DNA of 13,700 nucleotides from Deltaproteobacteria bacterium (GTDB lineage Bacteria > Myxococcota_A > UBA796 > GCA-2862545): NCBI GenBank assembly GCA_019307545.1, contig JAFDJI010000031.1, positions 1 through 13,700 on the forward strand, given 5' to 3'. The translations under genes were made by a program, and so were the position numbers. Shown here piece after piece: positions 7,339 through 13,700 of this stretch (its first letter is position 1; each line of letters begins with the position of its first letter). Under the pieces are notes generated by a model that did no database searches, was not told the origin of the DNA, and saw only the letters and a list, made by a program, of their open reading frames with translations.

Positions 7339-8061
7339 CTACAGCCAGTCCTCGTCCAGGTGGACGCTGGCGAAGGCGACCCACAACTCTCCCGCCAGGT
7401 AGGCGGCAGCGTCGGGGTCCCAGGGCTTGGGCTCTCGGAGGTAGACGTTTCGGACGGTGCCGTCGGGGTCGCGGTGTAGGTGGGGCTCGTACAGGTTCAT
7501 CCTCCCCACCGTCCGCCCCGCGCGGGTCCCGGAGTGGGCGAACACCACCGTGCTGTCCGGCTCGATGTCGATCACCACCGCGATGTGGGTGAGGAGATCG
7601 TCCCATCGCCCGTTGCCGTCTCGATCCCAGGTGTTGTCGAAGAAGATGAGGTCGCCGATGCGAGGGGTCTCCTCCCAGTGCAGGGCGTCGTTGTCGACCG
7701 CCGCGTCCCAGATGGTGGCGACCACCCCGTCCATCGGTACCCCGACCTGGGAGAACACCGCGGAGACGAAGCCGCTGCAGTCATCGCGGAAGCCACGCGG
7801 TCGGCGGACGAGGAAGCCGCGGGCCGCCTGGGCCGCTTGCATCGAGAAGGAGTCAAGGCCCGGTGTGGTCGGACCGAGGCTGGCTATGGCGAGCAGAGCG
7901 ATGGAGGCGTCCTGCAGGGCCTCGTACTCCACCTGGTGGAACCGCTCCGGCCCGGGGGGCACCGGGGGGGCGGGGGCAGGGGTCCGGAGCAGATCGGAGA
8001 GGGCCAGCACGGCCACCCCGAAGAGGGCGACGAAGAGTAGCGTTCGGATGCGCACGCGCAC
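7339..8061 (-). CDS. NlpC/P60-type cysteine hydrolase with N-terminal membrane segment
   Basis: Protein of 240 residues with a single hydrophobic N-terminal segment (about 7-24; uncleaved anchor or signal peptide), a Pro-rich spacer (28-38), then an NlpC/P60-like domain. The nucleophile is C95 in DCSGFV. GDLIFF (136-141) is the usual strand after it. H159 (THIAVVID) and H176 (VVFAHSG) fit the second and third catalytic positions. The family cleaves peptide bonds in peptidoglycan, often next to D-glutamate, so a cell-wall role outside the cytoplasm is likely. Between GDLIFF and H159 is a DRDGNGRWDD loop (146-155) resembling an EF-hand or dockerin calcium site. The start is uncertain: GTG at 8061 or GTG at 8055, neither with a good ribosome site. 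It follows the kinase gene on the same strand, separated by a hairpin. Confidence 0.8.
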   Translation of the reverse strand: MRVRIRTLLFVALFGVAVLALSDLLRTPAPAPPVPPGPERFHQVEYEALQDASIALLAIASLGPTTPGLDSFSMQAAQAARGFLVRRPRGFRDDCSGFVSAVFSQVGVPMDGVVATIWDAAVDNDALHWEETPRIGDLIFFDNTWDRDGNGRWDDLLTHIAVVIDIEPDSTVVFAHSGTRAGRTVGRMNLYEPHLHRDPDGTVRNVYLREPKPWDPDAAAYLAGELWVAFASVHLDEDWL

Positions 8062-8142
8062 GCTAGCGTTTCTAGCATGGTGACCCCGTCAGGGCTGCAG
8101 ACGTAGGCGCGGTCGGGCGTGGGCTCGGGCGCGGGCATGGGA

Positions 8143-8171
8143 GGAGCCATCGGGCAGGACCCGACGGCTCC
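8143..8171 (-). terminator. Strong hairpin at the kinase stop codon
   Basis: GGAGCC (8143-8148) pairs with GGCTCC (8166-8171) and TCGGG (8150-8154) with CCCGA (8160-8164). One A/C mismatch interrupts the stem and CAGGA forms the loop, giving 11 paired bases. On the minus strand the hairpin begins at the last base of the kinase TAG. No U-run follows, so it may act as a terminator without a U-tract or protect the transcript 3' end. It probably separates kinase and NlpC/P60 expression. Confidence 0.55.
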
Positions 8172-11100
8172 TACTGCTCCAGCAGCGCCCTTACGTGGTT
8201 TGCTTCCTCGAAGCGCTTCAGGGCCTCCCATTGCTGGAGTGCTTCCTGCCAGGCACGTCGGCCGCGCTCCGGGTCGCCGTTGTCCCGGGTGACCTGGCCG
8301 ACCAACTCCGCGAGACGAGCCGTGTCTTCGTCGGAGCCTCCGGACCGCCCCATGAGCTGGCAGTATTGCTGGAAGTGGCGGTCCCAGGCCTCCCAGTCAC
8401 TCGTCCCAGCCGCGCATCCCGCCATCGCGAGGTGGGCATCGCCCTGCGCGGCCATCCGCCCCTGCTTATCGAACTCCACCAGGCACGCCTCGAAGACCGG
8501 CTTCGCGTCGTGGTGGCGTCCCAACTCCAGGAGGGTCAGCGCCCGGTTGTACTCCGGCACCACCGCCGCGCCCGACCCGATCGCCCGGAACAAACTACCC
8601 GCGCGCACGTACCAGGGCTCCGCGCCGGCGTGGTCTCCGTTGTAGCGGGTGACGTCGCCGAGGGAGTTGCAGGCGGAGGCCATTCCCCACCGGGCACCCG
8701 ACTCCTCGTACATCTCCAGGGCGTTGCGGAGGAGCTGACCTGCCTCGCCGTGCGCGCCCTGAAGCTTCTTCACCTCCCCCATGGTCTGCCAACAGGCGGC
8801 GCACCCGGTGGTGTCCTGGCGCCGGATGTAGTCCATGAGGGCCTTGCGGGCGTACATCTCGGCGTTGATGAGCTCGCCACACTCTGAAAGCGCCTCGGCG
8901 AGCTCATAGCGGATGTCGGGAAGCAGCTCGGCCTCCCCGAGGGCTTCGGCATCGACTTCGGCCTTCTGGAGCAGGGCGACCGCGTTCTTGTACTCGCTGC
9001 GCAACCGCGCCAACCGGCCACGCTCCTTGTTCACGTGGACGCGGAGGGAGCGCCACCCATACCGGGTGGCGGCGGCCTCGGTGTGATCGAGCCAGCGCTG
9101 ACCGTTGTCGTAGTTCCCGCGGCGGGTTTCGATGTGGACCCGGTGGAGCCAGCCCTCGCCCCATAGGGGGTTGTGGAGTTGTACCCCAGCCGCCTGCAGT
9201 GCCTCCTCCCGGACCGCGATCAGGCTCTCGGAGGCGGCGTACTCGCCCGAGCGCACCTTGGCCTTGATGGCCTTCAGCAACGGCTCGAGCGCGGCATTTG
9301 CGTCTCCCGCGGCGACGAGGTGGCGGCCGAGGCGCTCCTCGAGGTCGGCCCCGCCTCGCTCGGCAAGGAGGTTGGCACAGAGGCGATGGAGCGTCTGCAG
9401 CCGTCCCCGCTCCACGGACCGCCGGTGTAGGGCGTCGCGCAGGGTGACGTGGACGAAGGACCACCCGGCGAGGGGCCCCTCCTCGCCACACTCGGCGAGG
9501 TGGAGGTCGAGCAGACTCTCCACCAGCGCCTGCGATGGGTCCGCACCCGCCATGCGCGAAACCCCGTGCCACTCCCCCGGGTCGACCTGTCTGCCGAGCA
9601 CCGCGGCGATCTCCAGTGCGAGCGCCTCCTTCTCGGTGTGCTTCTCGAGCACCCGGGAAACGCGGTCGGCCCACACCTGGTGGACATCGCCGGGCAGCAC
9701 GACCTCTGCATCGGTCTTGAGGCGGAAGCCCTTGGGTCCAGGCTCGAGGAGCTTTCGCTCCACCCAGTCCCCGATGAGCTGCACCGCGAACATGGGGTGG
9801 CCCGCCGTGGTGTGCTCCACCCGTTTCGCGAGGCGCGGCTCCAGCCCAAGCAGGCGGCGGACCAGCTCCGGTCGGTGGCGGATGGGGATGGGGCCCACAT
9901 CGACGGTGACCACCCGGGGCTTGGCGACGACCTCTTCGTAGACGGCGGACTCGATCACGGCACCATGCAGACCTTCGTCGGTGGCGGTCATCACCACGGT
10001 GACCGGCAGGTCCGGTTCCTCCTCGAGGAGCCAGGAGACGAAGTTCAACGCGTCCAGCCCCCAGTGCACGTCGTCCAGCCACATCACCACCGGCCGCTCG
10101 GCGCACAGCGCTCCCAGGAGGCGCAGCAGGACGACGTAGCGTTCTGTGGCGCTCCCGAAGCGGATGGGCCGGACGCCAGCGGCAGTGTCCTCCTCGCTCG
10201 CCGGTGCGGTCCACTCGGTGAGCACCTCGCAGTCCCCGGCGTTGTGCAGGTCCCACCGCTTCAGGACCTTCTCGATCCGCGTTCGGACCGCGTCGCGTCC
10301 GAGGCCCTGGCAGCCGATGAAGTGCGACACCATGGCGGCCATTCCGTGGCCGGGGCCGGGGACCTCACCGTGGTGTGCCTTGACGACGATGGCGGCGCCG
10401 ACCTCGTGGGAGCGCTCGCACAGCCACTCTGCCAGCCGGCTCTTGCCGCACCCGGATGGCCCACGAAGGGCCACGACCTCGACCTGGCGGGCCTTCCGAG
10501 AGCGCCTCAGGGCCTCCCAGAGGGAGTCGCGCTCGGGCTCCCGGTCCACGAGGGGGACGCTGCGAAGGCCGAACAGCCCGATTCCCGCGCCCACCAGCTG
10601 CATGGAGGCTTCCGGTGCCCGCTCCCGGTGCCAGGTCCGCGCAAGTGGGGGCATGGAGAACAGACCCGAAGGCGACCCGTCGTCTTCGTCCGGAATGTGC
10701 GCTCCCGCGACCGGGATCACGCCACCGCTCTCGGTGCCGAAGGCAATGGCGGAGTGAAACGCGCTCCCTCCCAGGCTCGGGTCGCCCTCCTGGGCGTTGG
10801 GGTGCCAGGCATCCCCCTCGCCCAGTTGGGCATCGCCCAACTTCGCCAGGGACCAGCCGGCGTCTGCGGCGCGCTGGAACCTGCGGCGCGGGTGCTTCTC
10901 GAGCAGCCGGTGCAACCACTCCTCGAACCCGGCGGGGAGGGGCGTCGCGGTGTCGAGGGTTGGGAGGGGATCACGCAGGTGTGCGATGGCACGCTCTTCC
11001 AGGGACCGTTGCCCGAAGAGCTGATGGCCGGTGAGCAGCGTCCAACTGAGGCATCCGAGGGCGTACAGGTCGGTCCACGGACCGTAATCGCGCCACCGGC

Positions 11101-11698
11101 CGATGAACTGCTCCGGGGCCATGTAGGCGGGGGTGCCCGAGAACATGCTCAGCATGGCCTCGTCGTCGGCTCGCCCATCGAGCGCGCGCGCCACTCCGAA
11201 GTCGGTGAGCTTCACGTTGAGCTTGCGCCTTTCGCCGTGCTTCTGAGACACCCCCACGAGGACGTTGCCGGGCTTGATGTCGCGGTGGATGACGCCGCGG
11301 GCATGGGCGTGCGCGAGCGCATCCAGAAGGCCGTGGAGGACCTGCTTGAGCTGAGGCCAGCTGATCCGCCCGCGCAGGCGACGCAGCGTGCCCCCGCTGA
11401 CTTGCTCCATGGCGAGCCAGGGCATCCCTTCCACGAGTTTCCCCTCGGAGGCCGCGGCGGTGTTTGGGCTTACCTCACCGTATTCGAACACCCGCACGAT
11501 GTGTGGGTGGTCCAGCCCCGCCACGAGCCGGCTCTCGTTGCGGAAGGAGGCGCGGAAACGGGCCTCCCGGGCGCGCTCGCCGGTGAGGAACTTCACCGCC
11601 ACCGGCAGTTTCTCCTGGCGGTGTTCTCCGCCCCACACCACCCCCATGGCTCCCTTGCCAATGGGCTCAGTGAGATCGAATGGGCCGAGCGGGATCAT
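8171..11698 (-). CDS. Ser/Thr protein kinase fused to AAA-type ATPase and TPR region
   Basis: Large cytoplasmic signalling protein, 1175 residues from ATG 11698. Kinase domain, about 8-288: Gly loop IGKGAMGVV (13-21), K36 in AVKF, catalytic HRDIKPGN (138-145), DFG (166-168) and APEQ (194-197), all intact. The gap between the catalytic loop and DFG is about 8 residues longer than usual. After a variable linker (about 290-375) comes an ATPase of the type used in large STAND-like regulators: Walker A GPSGCGKS (413-420) and Walker B VVMWLDD (537-543). The rest, about 690-1175, is helical with TPR-like repeats for protein binding. No membrane segment is seen. The architecture is common in myxobacteria; the target is unknown. 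GTG at 11779 would add 27 residues rich in Arg, Ser and Pro. I prefer 11698 because relatives begin close to the LGPF segment that leads into the kinase fold. Confidence 0.9.
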   Translation of the reverse strand: MIPLGPFDLTEPIGKGAMGVVWGGEHRQEKLPVAVKFLTGERAREARFRASFRNESRLVAGLDHPHIVRVFEYGEVSPNTAAASEGKLVEGMPWLAMEQVSGGTLRRLRGRISWPQLKQVLHGLLDALAHAHARGVIHRDIKPGNVLVGVSQKHGERRKLNVKLTDFGVARALDGRADDEAMLSMFSGTPAYMAPEQFIGRWRDYGPWTDLYALGCLSWTLLTGHQLFGQRSLEERAIAHLRDPLPTLDTATPLPAGFEEWLHRLLEKHPRRRFQRAADAGWSLAKLGDAQLGEGDAWHPNAQEGDPSLGGSAFHSAIAFGTESGGVIPVAGAHIPDEDDGSPSGLFSMPPLARTWHRERAPEASMQLVGAGIGLFGLRSVPLVDREPERDSLWEALRRSRKARQVEVVALRGPSGCGKSRLAEWLCERSHEVGAAIVVKAHHGEVPGPGHGMAAMVSHFIGCQGLGRDAVRTRIEKVLKRWDLHNAGDCEVLTEWTAPASEEDTAAGVRPIRFGSATERYVVLLRLLGALCAERPVVMWLDDVHWGLDALNFVSWLLEEEPDLPVTVVMTATDEGLHGAVIESAVYEEVVAKPRVVTVDVGPIPIRHRPELVRRLLGLEPRLAKRVEHTTAGHPMFAVQLIGDWVERKLLEPGPKGFRLKTDAEVVLPGDVHQVWADRVSRVLEKHTEKEALALEIAAVLGRQVDPGEWHGVSRMAGADPSQALVESLLDLHLAECGEEGPLAGWSFVHVTLRDALHRRSVERGRLQTLHRLCANLLAERGGADLEERLGRHLVAAGDANAALEPLLKAIKAKVRSGEYAASESLIAVREEALQAAGVQLHNPLWGEGWLHRVHIETRRGNYDNGQRWLDHTEAAATRYGWRSLRVHVNKERGRLARLRSEYKNAVALLQKAEVDAEALGEAELLPDIRYELAEALSECGELINAEMYARKALMDYIRRQDTTGCAACWQTMGEVKKLQGAHGEAGQLLRNALEMYEESGARWGMASACNSLGDVTRYNGDHAGAEPWYVRAGSLFRAIGSGAAVVPEYNRALTLLELGRHHDAKPVFEACLVEFDKQGRMAAQGDAHLAMAGCAAGTSDWEAWDRHFQQYCQLMGRSGGSDEDTARLAELVGQVTRDNGDPERGRRAWQEALQQWEALKRFEEANHVRALLEQ

Positions 11699-11821
11699 CG
11701 AGGTTTCCGGCGACGCGGGGTCATTCCTCCGAACAGGGCGGCGAGGCGGGCTCGGATGCGAACGCGCGGATTGTGCCACATCGGTGGCCCCTTGGGTGGG
11801 GGATGGCCCGAACGGGCTCGG

Positions 11822-12394
<573 letters not shown>

Positions 12395-12459
12395 TCGAGC
12401 ACACCCAGGGGGTCTGGCTCTGTACCGAGATGGCTACCCGCTTTCAACCCAAGGAGTTG

Positions 12460-13080
12460 TCAAGGTGCGGGGGCGGGTGTGCGTGCCGAGGCGATGATTG
12501 CGCTCGCCGCGGCCTCCACCGCGGTCTCCACGTCGATGGCGCCGGGCTCGAACAGGGCCTGGGTGACGATGCCGAGGACCTGCCCGACCATCAGCGCGGC
12601 CATCGCTTCGATGTCGAGGTCCTCGCGGAGCACCCCGCTGGCAAGGCCCGCCTCGAACAGGGTCACCGCTTGGCCGCGATAGCGCCGGAAGAGGGCGGCG
12701 TTGCGCTCGGCGGCGTGGGTGTCGGTCGGGATGCGCCCCCAGAACGAGACCAGGATCTGGCACGCCTCCACCACCTGCAGGAAGCCGTGTACCTTGCTCC
12801 TCAAGACCGCCCGAACCATCTCCTCGACAGACCCGGCTCCAGCGAGGTCGGAGAAGGTGGCCGCATCGATTTCGTCCAATGCGCTGTCGAGCACCGCGTC
12901 GACGATCTCGTCCTTGTTCCGGAAGTGGTGGGTGATGACGCCACGCGAGAAGGGCAGTCGCTTCTCCAGGGTACCGATGGTCAGGCCCGCCAGGCCTTCC
13001 CTGGCCACCAGGACACGGGCCTCCGCGATGATCTGCGCGCGGCGCAGGTCGCGGATGGTCTCGAACTCAGGCGACGGCAA
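12460..13080 (-). CDS. TetR-family transcriptional regulator
   Basis: DNA-binding repressor-type protein, 206 residues from TTG 13080, the usual TetR length. The N-terminal helix-turn-helix spans about residues 33-53: LTIGTLEKRLPFSRGVITHH, followed by the typical FRNKDEIVDAVL. The C-terminal helical part (about 65-206) would bind the inducer and form the dimer; its ligand cannot be read from sequence. The TTG is chosen because AGGA lies eight bases upstream, in the end of the preceding oxidoreductase gene, and because a longer start (open to 13269) would only translate that gene in a wrong frame. It overlaps the upstream stop by 14 bases, so the pair is probably co-transcribed. TetR regulators often control their own operon, which would include the flavoprotein; no operator is visible in the window. 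Confidence 0.87.
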   Translation of the reverse strand: MPSPEFETIRDLRRAQIIAEARVLVAREGLAGLTIGTLEKRLPFSRGVITHHFRNKDEIVDAVLDSALDEIDAATFSDLAGAGSVEEMVRAVLRSKVHGFLQVVEACQILVSFWGRIPTDTHAAERNAALFRRYRGQAVTLFEAGLASGVLREDLDIEAMAALMVGQVLGIVTQALFEPGAIDVETAVEAAASAIIASARTPAPAP

Positions 13081-13700
13081 GGGACCGGTCCTGGCGGGCC
13101 TTGGCGCGCAGGGGCTCCGGCCACTCCTCGGGATGGTCGGCCGGCAGCGTGAGCAGGTGGCCGCGGCCGGTGAGCAGATCGGACCTGCTGCAGCGGAGCG
13201 CGACCTTCGCGGCCGCCAACCCGGAGAGGGTCGCGCCCGCCACCCCGTGGCCCAGGGTGCTCGCGCCACACATCAGCAACCCCTCGATGCCCGTCCGCAC
13301 CTGGTAGGCGAAGGGCCCCACCTGGTCGCGGCTCTTCTCGATGCCGTACAGGTTGCCACGGGTGGCGGCCACATAGTGGCTGTTGGTGAGCGGGGTGCCG
13401 AGGGAGCTGAACACCACCCGTTCGCGGATACCGGGCACCACTTCCTCGATGGTGTCGAGCATCAGCCTGGTGAAGTGCTCCTTCATCAGCCGGTAGTCCT
13501 CCGGGCGGTCACCGTAGTCGCTCTGGGCCCAGCGTCGGAACCCATCGTAGGGAACCAGGCAGAAGGACTCCATGGTGTGCAGGCCGTCCCGGCGCTTGCT
13601 GCGGTCCTTGAGGGTGGTGACGGTGACGAAGGTGCCGGGGAGTTGCACAGGAGACGACAGCGTTTTCGCCGTCGCAATGCGGTATGTGGCCTCGATGTCC
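13067..13700 (-). CDS. Carotenoid desaturase/isomerase-like FAD oxidoreductase (C-terminal part)
   Basis: Partial gene: the reading frame is open to the right edge, so the N-terminal FAD-binding fold lies outside. About 210 residues are visible. They match the C-terminus of the phytoene desaturase / CRTISO / retinol saturase superfamily: FVTVTTLKDRS, a VPYDGFRRWA segment, GTPLTNSHYVAATRGNLYG, and GLLMCGASTLGHGVAGATLSG, the C-terminal FAD-contacting stretch, at roughly 13215-13280. Such enzymes desaturate, isomerise or saturate polyene chains at the membrane; which reaction applies here cannot be decided. The GTG at 13648 is internal, not the start. About 40 residues after the FAD stretch form a basic, poorly conserved tail. 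The stop lies 14 bases inside the TetR gene, suggesting co-expression. Confidence 0.83.
   Translation of the reverse strand, partial: DIEATYRIATAKTLSSPVQLPGTFVTVTTLKDRSKRRDGLHTMESFCLVPYDGFRRWAQSDYGDRPEDYRLMKEHFTRLMLDTIEEVVPGIRERVVFSSLGTPLTNSHYVAATRGNLYGIEKSRDQVGPFAYQVRTGIEGLLMCGASTLGHGVAGATLSGLAAAKVALRCSRSDLLTGRGHLLTLPADHPEEWPEPLRAKARQDRSLAVA

Noticed and set aside
8062..8076. GCTAG-N5-CTAGC inverted repeat before the NlpC/P60 start
   Set aside because: A five-base stem is easily found by chance; no promoter or operator evidence supports it.
11806..11817. GCCCG-AA-CGGGC inverted repeat just after the lipoprotein stop
   Set aside because: The loop is only two bases, the stem is short and no U-run follows. 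Too weak to call a terminator.
13081..13269. N-terminal extension of the TetR gene
   Set aside because: The Arg/Pro/Ser-rich translation is an out-of-frame reading of the flavoprotein gene. TTG 13080 gives the normal TetR length.

Overview
This is a GC-rich, densely packed chromosomal window. It has GTG and TTG starts, Asp/Thr/Gly-rich lipoprotein linkers, a very large Ser/Thr kinase-ATPase-TPR protein and many exported proteins. That combination suggests a myxobacterium or related (Myxococcota-like) lineage; this is inference from style and gene content, as no rRNA or marker gene is present. I see no tRNA, rRNA, CRISPR array, insertion sequence or integrase, and no gap over 300 bases without a gene.

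Layout. At 53-2355 (+), a phospholipase D-like lipoprotein overlaps by one base an FAD-dependent oxidoreductase of the geranylgeranyl reductase type. At 2339-4800 (-), a two-domain oligopeptide-type ABC ATPase is joined by an ATGA overlap to a secreted YceI-family protein. The oxidoreductase and YceI genes converge and overlap by 17 bases. A short divergent gap (4801-4882) leads to a (+) run at 4883-7338: a HEAT-repeat lipoprotein, a small helical protein overlapping it with a TTG start, and an unrecognised protein with a disordered middle and a coiled-coil end. The last gene abuts, stop codon to stop codon, a (-) gene for a membrane-anchored NlpC/P60-type protein with a calcium-loop-like insert (7339-8061). 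Upstream on (-) are a 1175-residue Ser/Thr kinase/AAA/TPR protein with a strong hairpin at its stop codon, a small lipoprotein with a perfect 63-base hexanucleotide tract encoding ten Asp-Thr pairs, a TetR regulator, and the C-terminal part of a carotenoid desaturase/isomerase-like flavoprotein running off the right edge.

How they may work together (inference). Two flavoprotein families that act on polyisoprenoids occur here, together with a YceI protein (a family known to bind polyisoprenoids) and a PLD enzyme. This hints at envelope lipid or isoprenoid metabolism, but the genes form several separate transcription units, so one pathway is not shown. The kinase and the adjacent lipoprotein are on the same strand and may form a surface-to-cytoplasm signalling pair; this is untested. 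I found no clearly new defence or mobile system. The most unusual sequence features are the hexanucleotide tract, the 21-base duplication in the PLD lipoprotein linker, the calcium-loop-like insert in the NlpC/P60 protein, and the unrecognised protein at 6481-7338.
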